Shown: piece after piece, positions 7,777 through 15,453 of the stretch
Layout: each line of letters begins with the position of its first letter
How positions within the stretch are numbered: the first letter of the stretch is position 1
NCBI RefSeq assembly: GCF_030695125.1
Contig: NZ_JAUYTP010000029.1
Span: 372,001-436,000 of the forward strand
Direction: 5' to 3'
DNA: 64,000 bases
Source of the DNA: Allobosea sp.
GTDB taxonomy: Bacteria; Pseudomonadota; Alphaproteobacteria; Rhizobiales; Beijerinckiaceae
Notes under the pieces: model-generated
Database searches by the model: none
Told to the model about the DNA's origin: nothing
The model's input: the letters and a program-made list of their open reading frames with translations, nothing else
Position numbers and translations under genes: made by a program

Positions 7777-8739
7777 TCACGCCGCGCAGGCTTCGAAACC
7801 CTGGCGCAGCTCGTTCTCGTTGAGGTCGCGCCCGATGAAGACGAGGCGCGAGGAGCGGGTCTCGCCGTCCTTCCAGTCGCGCTGGAGATCGCCGTCGAGG
7901 ATCATGTGCACGCCCTGGAAGACGAAGCGGCGCGGCTCGCCCTTGAAGGCGAGGATGCCCTTGGAGCGCAGGATGTTGGGGCCCTGCGCCTGGGAGATGT
8001 CGTTGATCCAGGGCATGAACTTCTCGGGATCGACATCGCCGGGAATCGTGAACGACATCGAGCGCACCGCGTCGGAATGGTGGTGGTGATGCCCGGATTC
8101 GAGGAAGTCCGGCTCGATGTCGAGAATGCGGTCGAGATCGAAGGCGTTGCGGTCGAGCAGCTGGTCGATCGGCACGTCGCAGCGCGTCGTCTTGTGCAGC
8201 TTGGCATAGGGGTTGATGGCGCGGATCGCGGCCTCGACCGAGGCGAGTTCCTCCGCCGTCACGAGATCGACCTTGTTGAGGACGATGACGTCGGCGAAGG
8301 CGATCTGGTTCTTGGCTTCAGGCGCATCCTTCAGCCGGTCCCTGAGCCACTTCGCGTCGGTCACGGTGATGACGGCGTCGAGCTTGGTGGCGTCGCCGAC
8401 ATCCTGGTCGACGAAGAAGGTCTGCGCGACCGGGGCGGGATCGGCCAGGCCCGTCGTCTCGACGATAATCGCGTCGAACTTGCCCTTGCGCTTCATCAGC
8501 CCGTCGAGAATGCGGATCAGATCGCCGCGCACGGTGCAGCAGATGCAGCCATTGTTCATCTCGAAGACCTCCTCGTCGGCGCCGACGACGAGGTCGCCAT
8601 CGATGCCGGCCTCGCCGAACTCGTTGACGATCACGGCGAATTTCTTGCCGTGGTCCTCGGTGAGGATGCGGTTCAGCAGCGTGGTCTTGCCGGCGCCCAG
8701 ATAGCCGGTGAGCACGGTGACGGGGATTTTCTCGGACAT
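7777..8739 (-). CDS. CobW/COG0523-family GTPase, probable zinc metallochaperone
   Basis: 320 residues from the ATG at 8739; AGGATC lies upstream, and a longer frame would add 13 unmatched residues. The Walker A is [10 protein letters not shown] at residues 11-20. The metal motif C65-I-C67-C68 (NNGCICCTV) is intact and NKVDLV is the base-specificity motif. A His run (SGHHHHHSD) offers extra metal ligands. COG0523 proteins with CxCC use GTP to deliver metals, mostly zinc, to client proteins. It lies downstream of znuA on the same strand, which supports a zinc role over cobalamin synthesis. Confidence 0.9.
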   Translation of the reverse strand: MSEKIPVTVLTGYLGAGKTTLLNRILTEDHGKKFAVIVNEFGEAGIDGDLVVGADEEVFEMNNGCICCTVRGDLIRILDGLMKRKGKFDAIIVETTGLADPAPVAQTFFVDQDVGDATKLDAVITVTDAKWLRDRLKDAPEAKNQIAFADVIVLNKVDLVTAEELASVEAAIRAINPYAKLHKTTRCDVPIDQLLDRNAFDLDRILDIEPDFLESGHHHHHSDAVRSMSFTIPGDVDPEKFMPWINDISQAQGPNILRSKGILAFKGEPRRFVFQGVHMILDGDLQRDWKDGETRSSRLVFIGRDLNENELRQGFEACAA

Positions 8740-8801
8740 GGTCGATCCTGCTTCACATAAGGTCCCGGCTGGACGCACAGCCGTAAGTCACACCCTCGCC
8801 C

Positions 8802-8977
8802 GTCATCCGGATGAAGCGAAGCGGAACTCCGGGATCCATCGTAGGGCGTCATTCTCGGGCTTGACCCGAGAATCTCATGACCAGCGAGCTGGTTTTCGAG
8901 ATGGTCGGGTCAAGCCCGACCATGACGCAGTCCAAGGATCTCGGATCGGCGCTGCTTCGCAGCTTGTCCGGGATGAC
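8802..8977. repeat. Composite repeat: family D element nested in a B/C-like palindrome
   Basis: The outer element opens GTCATCCGGATGAAGCG at 8802 and closes CTTGTCCGGGATGAC at 8977. Its middle is occupied by a family D element at 8848-8936, which carries two small hairpins, TCTCGGGCTTGACCCGAGA and ATGGTCGGGTCAAGCCCGACCAT. The outer arms flank it with GGGATCCATCGTAGGGC on the left and a degraded counterpart on the right. This looks like one element inserted in another. It separates znuA from the CobW-type gene. Confidence 0.75.
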
Positions 8978-8998
8978 GATGTGGCTTTGGGATAGTCC

Positions 8999-9946
8999 TC
9001 AGGCCGGGCCGGCGGCGAGCGCCTTTTCGATCTGGCTTATATTGTGTTTCATCATCGCGATGTAAGTCCCGGCCGGGCCGGCCGCGTCGGAAAGCGCGTC
9101 GGAGTAGATCCGTCCGCCGAGCCTGGCGCCGCTTTCGCGCGCGATCTGCTCGACCAGCCGCGGATTGGTGACGTTCTCGAGGAACACGGCCGGCACCTTC
9201 TCGGCCTTCACCTGCCGGATGATGCGCCCGACATCCCGCGCCGAGGCCTCGGCCTCGGTCGAGACGCCCTGCGGCGCGATGAACTGGATGCCATAGGCCT
9301 TCACGAAATAACCGAAGGCGTCATGCGAGGTGATCGCCTTGCGGCGGTCAGCGGGAATGCGCGCAACGGCGGCGCGGATCTCGCCGTCCAGCGTCTCGAG
9401 CTGCGCCAGATAGCGCGTGGCATTGGCCTCGTAAGCCTCCTTGCCGGCCGGATCGACCTTCACCAGCGCGTCGCGGATATTGGCGACATAGATCCTGGCA
9501 TTGGCGACGCTCTGCCAGGCATGCGGATCATCCTGGCCTGCATGGTTGTGGCCATGCTTGTCCTTCTTGCCATGGTCGTGATCGTCGGCTTCGTTCTGCA
9601 GCGGCGTGATGCCGCTCGTCGCAGTCGCAACGGTCGCCTTTGCGCCCGACGATTTGATCAGCCGGGTCATCCAGCCCTCGAACTTCAGCCCGTTGACGAC
9701 GATCAGTTTGGCGCCTGCCATCGCCTTCGCATCCGCGGGTGTCGGCGAATAGACATGCGCATCGCCATTGGGCCCGACCAGCGTGGTCAGCACGACACGA
9801 TCGCCACCGACCTCCTTCACGAAATCGCCGAGGATCGAGAAGCTCGCGACGACGGGCAGTTTTTCCTGGGCGATGGCGGCGATCGGGGCCTGGGCCAAGA
9901 GCAGCCCGGCGACGAAGGCGCCAATCAGGACGCGACGGTTCGGCAT
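8999..9946 (-). CDS. znuA: ZnuA/AztC-type zinc ABC transporter substrate-binding protein
   Basis: 315 residues with a signal peptide cut near AIAQE. The start is the ATG at 9946, preceded by GGAG at 7 bp; an upstream in-frame GTG (9973) would place the signal peptide badly. Expected metal ligands are His of AHVYSP, His of DPHAW, His of SHDAFGYF and Asp of YSDALSD. A His/Asp-rich loop (DDHDHGKKDKHGHNH) between the first two is typical of zinc rather than manganese proteins. It captures Zn2+ in the periplasm for ZnuBC. A Zur-like site lies directly upstream. The name aztC would be equally possible. Confidence 0.92.
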   Translation of the reverse strand: MPNRRVLIGAFVAGLLLAQAPIAAIAQEKLPVVASFSILGDFVKEVGGDRVVLTTLVGPNGDAHVYSPTPADAKAMAGAKLIVVNGLKFEGWMTRLIKSSGAKATVATATSGITPLQNEADDHDHGKKDKHGHNHAGQDDPHAWQSVANARIYVANIRDALVKVDPAGKEAYEANATRYLAQLETLDGEIRAAVARIPADRRKAITSHDAFGYFVKAYGIQFIAPQGVSTEAEASARDVGRIIRQVKAEKVPAVFLENVTNPRLVEQIARESGARLGGRIYSDALSDAAGPAGTYIAMMKHNISQIEKALAAGPA

Positions 9947-9969
9947 GGGAATCTCCAGCGAAGAATGAA

Positions 9970-9986
9970 ACACTATAACATCACTA
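9970..9986 (-). promoter_or_regulatory. Zur-like site between znuB and znuA
   Basis: On the minus strand the sequence is GTGATGTTATAGTGT (9970-9984), an AT-rich imperfect palindrome overlapping the znuB stop codon and ending about 24 bp before the znuA ATG. It shares a TATAA-Y-R-T-Y-AC core with the site at 11941-11960 and resembles alphaproteobacterial Zur boxes centred on TTATA. It would give znuA its own zinc-repressed promoter. No Zur gene is in the window, so the assignment is inferred. Confidence 0.45.
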
Positions 9987-10859
9987 CGCCTTGAGATGCG
10001 GGCGAGGCAAGAGGCGTCTCAGCAGCCCGCCCTGCGAGCCGATCAGAAGCGAACCGAGATAAAGGGCTCCCGCCGCGAGGATGATGGCGGGCCCCGCGGG
10101 CAGATTGCTGCCCGCCGAATAGGACACCACCAGCCCGGCATAGCCCGCGACCATGCCGAAGCCGCTGGCGAGCAGGATCAGCCGGGTGATGTCGGCGGTC
10201 CAGAAGCGTGCGGCCGCCGCCGGCAGCATCATCAGCCCGACAGCGAGCAGCGTGCCCAGCGCATGAAAGCCCGCGACCAGATTGAGCACGACCAGCGCCA
10301 GGAAGGTCAGATGCACGACGCCGCCCGAGCGGCTGACCGAGCGCAGGAAGCCCGGATCGACGCATTCCATCACCAGCGGCCGATAGAGCGCCGCCAGCGT
10401 CAGAAGGGACACAGTCGCGACGCCCGACAGCAGGATCAGCACGTCGTCGTCGAGCGCCAGCACATTGCCGAAGAGGACATGGAAGAGATCCACCGCCGAA
10501 CCGCGCAGCGAGACGATGGTGACGCCCAGCGCCAGCGAGATCAGGTAGAAGGCGGCCAGCGACGCATCCTCCTTGATCACGGTGACACGCGCCACGGCGC
10601 CGGCCGCGAGCGCCACCGCAAAGCCCGCCGCGAGCCCGCCCAGCGTCATCGCCGGCAAAGAGAAGCCGGCGACGAGATAGCCGATCGCGGCACCGGGCAG
10701 GATGGCATGGGCCATGGCGTCGCCGGTCAGGCTCATCCGGCGCAGCATCAGGAACACGCCGATCGCGCCGCCCGACACCGACAGGGCGACGACGCCGACC
10801 AGCGCCCGGCGCATGAAATCGAACTCGGCGAAGGGGCCGATGAAGAGGTCGTAGAGCAT
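9984..10859 (-). CDS. znuB: ZnuB-type zinc ABC transporter permease
   Basis: 291 residues with 7-8 hydrophobic segments, ABC-3 family. It starts MLYDLFIGPFAEFDFMRRAL, and the family motif region SLTGDAMAHAILPGAAIGYL is present near residue 50. It forms the inner-membrane channel for zinc with ZnuC and ZnuA. It lies in the znuC-znuB-znuA order on the minus strand, but 174 bp containing repeat C copy 1 separate it from znuC. Its stop overlaps the Zur-like site for znuA. Confidence 0.92.
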   Translation of the reverse strand: MLYDLFIGPFAEFDFMRRALVGVVALSVSGGAIGVFLMLRRMSLTGDAMAHAILPGAAIGYLVAGFSLPAMTLGGLAAGFAVALAAGAVARVTVIKEDASLAAFYLISLALGVTIVSLRGSAVDLFHVLFGNVLALDDDVLILLSGVATVSLLTLAALYRPLVMECVDPGFLRSVSRSGGVVHLTFLALVVLNLVAGFHALGTLLAVGLMMLPAAAARFWTADITRLILLASGFGMVAGYAGLVVSYSAGSNLPAGPAIILAAGALYLGSLLIGSQGGLLRRLLPRPHLKA

Positions 10860-10887
10860 GCGAGCCTGTGGTCAGTTCAAACGCGCC

Positions 10888-10992
10888 GTCGTCCCGGGCG
10901 GAGCGAAGCGCAGACCCGGGACCCATTCCGGAGCGCTGGCAGGAAGGGTTCCGGAATGGATCCCGGGTCTCCCTTCGGTCGCCCGGGATGAC
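10888..10992. repeat. Intergenic palindromic repeat, family C, copy 1
   Basis: About 105 bp with GTCGTCCCGGGCG at one end and CGCCCGGGATGAC at the other, and inner arms CATTCCGGA / TCCGGAATG next to GATCCCGGGTCT. A second copy lies at 56273-56383. It occupies the gap between znuC and znuB, where an operon would be expected, so it may modulate message stability or partial termination. Confidence 0.85.
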
Positions 10993-11033
10993 CCGGCATA
11001 GGATCTCTCAGAGACGACGGACGCGGATCAGGC

Positions 11034-11789
11034 TCACGCCGCGTCGCGCTCGCACGGAGCGGCGTGGCTGTCGAAGGCCTCGACCATGCGGCGCGCCTTC
11101 AGGAGATTGGCGGCGGTCAAGACCTCGCCGGTCTCGCCCCAGGCCACCGTCTCGCGCGCCAGCAGCAGCGTCTGCGGGAAGGCGCGGCGCACCGTCTCGA
11201 TGTCGTGAAGCACCGCCACCACGGTGCGGCTCTCGCCATGCCAGCGCTGGACCAGGGCCAGAAGATCGGCGGTGGTGCGCGCATCGATCGCGGTGAAGGG
11301 CTCATCGAGCAGGATGATGTCGGCGTCCTGCAGCAGAAGGCGGGCAAACAGCGCCCGCTGCATCTGCCCGCCGGAGAGCGCGCCGATCGGCCGGCGCTCG
11401 AAGCCGGTCAGGCCGACCGCGGCGATGGCCGCCTCGATCTTGGCCGCAGCTCCACGGCCGATGCCGCCAAAGATGCCGGCGCTGTTCCACAATCCCATCG
11501 CGACGAGATCGTAGACATGGATCGGAAAGGAGCGGTCGAGCTCGGCCGATTGCGGCAGATAGGCCAGGCGCCGGCCGCGCGCGAGGGCAATGTCGCCGTC
11601 CAGCGGAGACAGCGCGCCAGCGATGCCCTTGAGCAGGGTCGACTTGCCGGCACCGTTGGGGCCGACGATGGCCGTCAGGCTGCCCGAGGCGATCTCGCCC
11701 GAGAGATGATGCACGGCTGGATGGCGGTCATAGCCCAGCGTCAGATCGGTGAGGCGGATGGCGGACACGGCAGACGTTCCCATCGTCAC
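11034..11789 (-). CDS. znuC: ZnuC-type zinc ABC transporter ATP-binding protein
   Basis: 251 residues. Walker A is GPNGAGKSTLL, the signature is LSGGQMQRALFARLLLQ, Walker B is IILLDEPF and the switch His is in AVLHD. LAYLPQSAELDRSFPI is typical of the zinc/manganese ABC-3 group. It powers ZnuB. The ATG overlaps the stop of the upstream microprotein gene by 4 bp (ATGA), which implies translational coupling. The C-terminus has HAAPCERDAA. Confidence 0.93.
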   Translation of the reverse strand: MTMGTSAVSAIRLTDLTLGYDRHPAVHHLSGEIASGSLTAIVGPNGAGKSTLLKGIAGALSPLDGDIALARGRRLAYLPQSAELDRSFPIHVYDLVAMGLWNSAGIFGGIGRGAAAKIEAAIAAVGLTGFERRPIGALSGGQMQRALFARLLLQDADIILLDEPFTAIDARTTADLLALVQRWHGESRTVVAVLHDIETVRRAFPQTLLLARETVAWGETGEVLTAANLLKARRMVEAFDSHAAPCERDAA

Positions 11790-11938
11790 GCGATCACGGC
11801 GAAGGTCACCACCCAGAGCAGCGCGACGATGCCCGCAGCCAGCCCGACGCGCGCCGCCGCCGACAGGCGTAGCAGCGACCAGCCCGGAGTTTCCGGGACG
11901 GCGTGGGACATCGCGTGCGCGTGATCAAGATGGGCCAT
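11786..11938 (-). CDS. 50-residue His-rich single-pass membrane microprotein, first gene of the zinc operon
   Basis: The N-terminal part MAHLDHAHAMSHAVPE has four His in 12 residues. Residues about 28-50 form one hydrophobic helix (RVGLAAGIVALLWVVTFAVIA). Its stop overlaps the znuC start as ATGA. The start is the ATG at 11936-11938; there is no clear Shine-Dalgarno, and the Zur-like site begins only 2 bp upstream, so the mRNA may be leaderless. Position and His content suggest a zinc-related role, for instance a regulator or docking partner of the transporter. No family is known to me. Confidence 0.65.
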   Translation of the reverse strand: MAHLDHAHAMSHAVPETPGWSLLRLSAAARVGLAAGIVALLWVVTFAVIA

Positions 11939-11940
11939 AC

Positions 11941-11960
11941 GCGATGATATAATGTTACGC
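11941..11960. promoter_or_regulatory. Zur-like site upstream of the zinc operon
   Basis: GCGATGATATAATGTTACGC: an AT-rich block with GCG/CGC ends directly before the microprotein ATG. On the minus strand it reads GTAACATTATATCA, similar to the TTATA-centred Zur boxes of alphaproteobacteria and to the second site at 9970-9986. It lies about 70 bp upstream of brnT on the other strand. Zinc-dependent repression is inferred from the genes controlled. Confidence 0.5.
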
Positions 11961-12027
11961 AGGCCGATGGGCAAGCGGACTGAGAGTGCGCGCGGGGCAT
12001 CTGCCGGCACATTGCCCAACAGATTTA

Positions 12028-12319
12028 ATGGCGTTACATATAATCGTGGATATCGTCTTCGACAGCGCCAAACGCGACGCCACGCTGCAGGAGCGCGGGC
12101 TGGATTTCGCCAGAGCCGCAGAAGTTTTCGCTGCCAAGACATTCACGCAGCCAGACCAGCGGATCGACTATGGCGAGGAGCGCTTCGTGACCGCAGGCCG
12201 GCTCGACGGTCAGATCGTTCGTCATGGTGTGGACTTGTCGTGGCAGCGCGCGCCGCATCATCAGTATGAGGAAAGCCAATGAGCGCGAACAAGCAAGATA
12301 CCAAAGCCGCCTGGGTTGA
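12028..12319 (+). pseudogene. brnT: BrnT-family toxin gene with a frameshift
   Basis: From the ATG at 12028 the frame reads FDSAKRDATLQERGLDFARA and ERFVTAGRLDGQIV, the start of BrnT (a RelE-fold ribonuclease toxin). It then leaves the family. In the +1 frame from about 12218 the family resumes: VMVWTCRGSARRIISMRKANEREQ, ending in TGA at 12317-12319. One extra base near 12216-12220 (GTTCGTC, where GTTGTC would restore the frame) explains it. Unshifted, the gene would overlap brnA by 41 bp. As it stands, a chimeric 84-residue product ends at 12282. A sequencing error is the alternative. Confidence 0.8.
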
Positions 12320-12536
12320 CCCCGACGACGCACCCGAACTGACGGATGAATGGTTTGATGGCGCGGATGTTCACGACGGCGGCGTGTTGACCCGACGCGG
12401 CCGGGGAAGGCCCAGGGTTGCAACACCCAAGCAGCAGATCACCTTGCGGCTCGATGCCGATATCATCGAACGCTTTCGCGCGACGGGCCCCGGCTGGCAG
12501 GCGCGGATCAACGAGGCGCTGCGCAAGGCGGGGTAA
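12279..12536 (+). CDS. brnA: BrnA-family antitoxin
   Basis: 85 residues. The family pattern is clear: DPDDAPELTDEWFDGADVHDG, then RRGRGRPRV and the DNA-binding ribbon-helix-helix part KQQITLRLDADIIERFRATG, ending WQARINEALRKAG. BrnA neutralises BrnT and represses the operon. Here it is intact while the toxin gene upstream is frameshifted, the safe state expected when a module decays. The gene starts inside the C-terminal coding part of brnT, as is usual for the family. Confidence 0.92.
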   Translation: MSANKQDTKAAWVDPDDAPELTDEWFDGADVHDGGVLTRRGRGRPRVATPKQQITLRLDADIIERFRATGPGWQARINEALRKAG

Positions 12537-12542
12537 ACAGCC

Positions 12543-14162
12543 TCAGAACGGCAGATACTGATACAGCCAGGTCTCGGTCAGGACCGTGTCGCCCGCCTTC
12601 ATGAAGCAGCGCATCTCGACGGGGTCCTGGCCCTCCACCGTGAGGTCGAACTGCGCCCGCCAATGCCCGGGCACGTCGTTGGGCACGGCTTCGGCGAAGA
12701 TGTAGGAAAACGACCCGCGCGAGGCCGAGAGCACGACCTCCGGCTTCACGCCGAAGGGGATGGCCTCCAGCGCCGGGCCCCTGAACTCGATCATGAATTT
12801 GCGCACGCCCTTGGGGCGGGTCGTGCCGGGCTGGCCGCCATTGCCGAGCCTCGTCGCGACGACGCGGCCGAGCGGCGTCGGGAACGGCTCGTCGGCGAGC
12901 CAGTGCAGCTTGTAGCGCAGGGCATAGGATGCGCCGGCCTTCGCCGGGCCGGCCGGCACCCACATCGCGACGATGTTGTCGTGGATCTCGTCGTCGGTCG
13001 GGATCTCGATCAGCTGGACGGCGCCCTTGCCCCAGGACCCTTGCGTCTCGACCCAGAGGCTCGGCCGGCGCTCGTAGAACACGCCGTCGAGGTAATGCCC
13101 GATTTCGCGATCGCGCTGCATCAGCCCGAAGCCGCGCGGGTTCTCGTCCATGAAGGAGGACACCATCGTCCGCGACGGGTTGTTGAGCGGCCGCAGAGCG
13201 CGCTCGCCCGTGCCGGTCCAAAGCGCGAGACCGTCGGAATCATGCACTTCGGGGCGCCAGTCGACCGCGGTCGCCTTGGCCTTCTCGGAGTACCAGTACA
13301 TCGAGGTCAAAGGCGCGATGCCGAGCCGCTCCACGTCCTTGCGGAGATGGATCTCGGTCTCGATCTCCATCGTCACGCCTTTGCCGCGGTGCATGCGGAA
13401 GCGATAGGCGCCCGCCACGCTCGGCCCCGAGAGCAGCGCGTAGACCACGACATGCTCGGCGCCGGGCTGCGGCGTCTCCAGCCAGATATGGGTGAAGTCG
13501 GGAAATTCCTCGGCCTTGCCGCCGACAGCGGGGTCGATCGCCAGCCCGCGCGCCGAGAGGCCATACTGGTAGAGTTCGCCGATGGCGCGGAAATAGGAGG
13601 CACCGAGGAAGGCGACCCAGTCGTTCTTCTGCCAGTCGAGCTTCTCGCCCTTGCGGCCGGGATGTCCCGAGCGGCTCTCCTGGAAGCGGAAACCGGCAAA
13701 GCCCGCGCCCCGCGGCAGCTCGCGCGCCGGCGAATCCTGGGGCATCTCGAAATAGCTCTCGTCATAGACGATCTCGCGCGCCCGGCCGGCGTCGAGCACA
13801 TGCATCCGCACCGGCTTCTGGAAGAAGCGGCCGAGATGGAAGAAGGTCACCGGCCAGGGCGAAGGCCCGTCCGCCCACAACGCCGTCTCCGGCTTGAAGC
13901 GGATCTTGCCATGGGCGTCGTAGTCGATCCGTTCCAGCACGTCGGGGCGCGGGCTCGGCGGCGCCTGATAGGGCCGCGACGCCATCTCGCGGGCGCGCGC
14001 CTTCAGGGCCTCGAAGCTGAACGCCTCGGTCTCGCCGAGACGCAGGCCCTGCTGCGCCAGCGCCTGCGGCGAAAAGCCGAGCGCGGCCAGCGCCGCTGTC
14101 GCACTGGCGCCGGCCAGCAGCAGGCGGCGGTCGGGGCGGGGCGGACGGGCGCTGGACTGCAT
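12543..14162 (-). CDS. Periplasmic glucan biosynthesis protein, OpgG/OpgD (MdoG) family
   Basis: 539 residues. A Tat-like signal (RPDRRLLLAGASATAALAALG, cut near ALAQQG) precedes the mature part, as in OpgD. Family marks are FSFEALKARAREMASRPYQ, DYDAHGKIRFKPETALW, YFRAIGELYQYGLSARGLA and EFPDFTHIW. Such proteins shape the beta-glucan backbone of osmoregulated periplasmic glucans. No opgH glucosyltransferase is seen in the window. The gene ends 6 bp from brnA, convergent with it. OpgD and OpgG cannot be told apart confidently here; the Tat-like signal favours OpgD. Confidence 0.9.
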   Translation of the reverse strand: MQSSARPPRPDRRLLLAGASATAALAALGFSPQALAQQGLRLGETEAFSFEALKARAREMASRPYQAPPSPRPDVLERIDYDAHGKIRFKPETALWADGPSPWPVTFFHLGRFFQKPVRMHVLDAGRAREIVYDESYFEMPQDSPARELPRGAGFAGFRFQESRSGHPGRKGEKLDWQKNDWVAFLGASYFRAIGELYQYGLSARGLAIDPAVGGKAEEFPDFTHIWLETPQPGAEHVVVYALLSGPSVAGAYRFRMHRGKGVTMEIETEIHLRKDVERLGIAPLTSMYWYSEKAKATAVDWRPEVHDSDGLALWTGTGERALRPLNNPSRTMVSSFMDENPRGFGLMQRDREIGHYLDGVFYERRPSLWVETQGSWGKGAVQLIEIPTDDEIHDNIVAMWVPAGPAKAGASYALRYKLHWLADEPFPTPLGRVVATRLGNGGQPGTTRPKGVRKFMIEFRGPALEAIPFGVKPEVVLSASRGSFSYIFAEAVPNDVPGHWRAQFDLTVEGQDPVEMRCFMKAGDTVLTETWLYQYLPF

Positions 14163-14408
14163 GCGGGCGGGCTCGTTGGGCTGGAGGAGGAAACGACGGT
14201 CGCAGGAAATCGGGCTAGCCTGTCCCGATCGCAAGGGCAACCGGGCGGCGAATGTCTCTCGATGGACGGCAATCATGGCGAAAGCGTCACGCCAGACCGG
14301 CCTCCATCCGCGAAAGTCGCGGATCGCGGCTTTCAATTCGATGCCGGCGTGATTTACAAATGCAGCAAGACCGGTCTTTCCAGGCCGGCAGTTCATCGGG
14401 AGGTTTTC

Positions 14409-15377
14409 ATGAAACAGTTCGTATCCGGCCGGCGACTCGCCGGCATCGCCACCGCGGCCCTGATCGCGCTCGCCCCGGCCAGCGCCCGCGCCCAGGACTT
14501 CATCAACGTGCTGACCGGCGGCACCTCGGGCGTCTACTACCCGCTCGGCGTCGCGCTCTCGAAAATCTACGGCGACAAGATCAAGAATGTCCGCCCGACC
14601 GTGCAGGCCACCAAGGCCTCGGTCGAGAACCTGCAGCTGCTCCAGCAGGGCAAGGGCGAGATCGCCTTCACGCTCGGCGATTCGCTCGCCGCAGCCTGGG
14701 CGGGTGACGAGGAGGCCGGCTTCAAGACCCCGCTGAAGAAGCTGCGCGGCATCACCGCGATCTACCCCAATTACATCCAGATCGTCGCGTCCAAGGACAG
14801 CGGCATCAAGACCCTGGCCGATCTCAAGGGCAAGCGCCTCTCGGTCGGCGCGCCGCGATCCGGCACCGAGCTCAACGCCCGCGCCGTTCTCACCGCCGCC
14901 GGCATGAGCTACAAGGACCTGAGCAAGGTGGAGTACCTGCCCTTCGCCGAATCGGTCGAGCTGATGAAGAACCGCCAGCTCGACGCCACGCTGCAATCGG
15001 CCGGCCTCGGTGTTGCCTCGCTGCGCGATCTCGCGACCTCGGTCGAGATCGTCGTCGTCGAAGTGCCGGCGGCCGCCGTCGAGAAGGCCGGCCCGCCCTT
15101 CGTCAAGGCCGCGATCCCGGCCAATACCTATACCGGCCAGACGACAGCGGTCCCCGCCGCGGCGGTGATGAACTACCTCGTGACCCATGAGGGCATGAAG
15201 GAAGAGACCGTCTACGAGATGACCAAGGCCATCTACGAAAACCTCGGCGATCTCGGCGCCGCCCACGCCGCCGCGCGCTCGATCAAGCTCGAAGGCGCGC
15301 TGGAGGGCATGCCGATCCCGCTGCATCCGGGCGCGGTGCGCTACTTCAAGGAAAAGGGCCTGAAGGTCGGCTCCTGA
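14409..15377 (+). CDS. TAXI-family TRAP transporter solute-binding protein
   Basis: 322 residues with a signal peptide cut near ARAQD. The TAXI hallmark is FINVLTGGTSGVYYPLG at the mature N-terminus, followed by VQATKASVENLQLLQQGKGE and SVGAPRSGTELNA. It binds a small organic solute in the periplasm and hands it to the fused TRAP permease downstream. The ATG at 14409 has GGAGG at about 6 bp. An intercistronic hairpin follows the gene. The cluster context (amidase and nitrile hydratase) suggests amides, nitriles or acids as ligands; that is inference. Confidence 0.92.
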   Translation: MKQFVSGRRLAGIATAALIALAPASARAQDFINVLTGGTSGVYYPLGVALSKIYGDKIKNVRPTVQATKASVENLQLLQQGKGEIAFTLGDSLAAAWAGDEEAGFKTPLKKLRGITAIYPNYIQIVASKDSGIKTLADLKGKRLSVGAPRSGTELNARAVLTAAGMSYKDLSKVEYLPFAESVELMKNRQLDATLQSAGLGVASLRDLATSVEIVVVEVPAAAVEKAGPPFVKAAIPANTYTGQTTAVPAAAVMNYLVTHEGMKEETVYEMTKAIYENLGDLGAAHAAARSIKLEGALEGMPIPLHPGAVRYFKEKGLKVGS

Positions 15378-15401
15378 GCCGATCCTGCAGCCAATCTGAC
15401 G

Positions 15402-15432
15402 GGCGGGGCCGGTTCATCCGGCCTCGCCTTTT
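15402..15432 (+). terminator. Intercistronic hairpin with T-tract between binding protein and permease
   Basis: Stem GGCGGGGCCGG (15402-15412) pairs with CCGGCCTCGCC (15418-15428) with one G-T pair and a 5-nt loop, followed by TTTTCTC. It ends 21 bp before the permease ATG. It could act as a leaky terminator or protect the upstream message, so that binding protein is made in excess over permease, as is common in such systems. Confidence 0.65.
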
Positions 15433-15453
15433 CTCTGAGCGGAAGACGTGACC

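Noticed and set aside
7777..8739. CobW as a cobalamin-synthesis protein serving the cobalt nitrile hydratase
   Set aside because: It lies in the zinc operon next to Zur-like sites and 12 kb from nthAB; no other cobalamin gene is near.
8802..8977. Possible CRISPR-like array or insertion sequence end
   Set aside because: There are no regularly spaced identical direct repeats and no transposase frame; the structure is two nested palindromes.
12543..15326. Very long open frame on the minus strand running past the OpgG/OpgD start through the TAXI gene region
   Set aside because: Only the part up to 14162 matches the glucan protein. The rest is antisense to the TAXI binding-protein gene and has the Arg/Gly/His-rich composition of GC-rich shadow frames.
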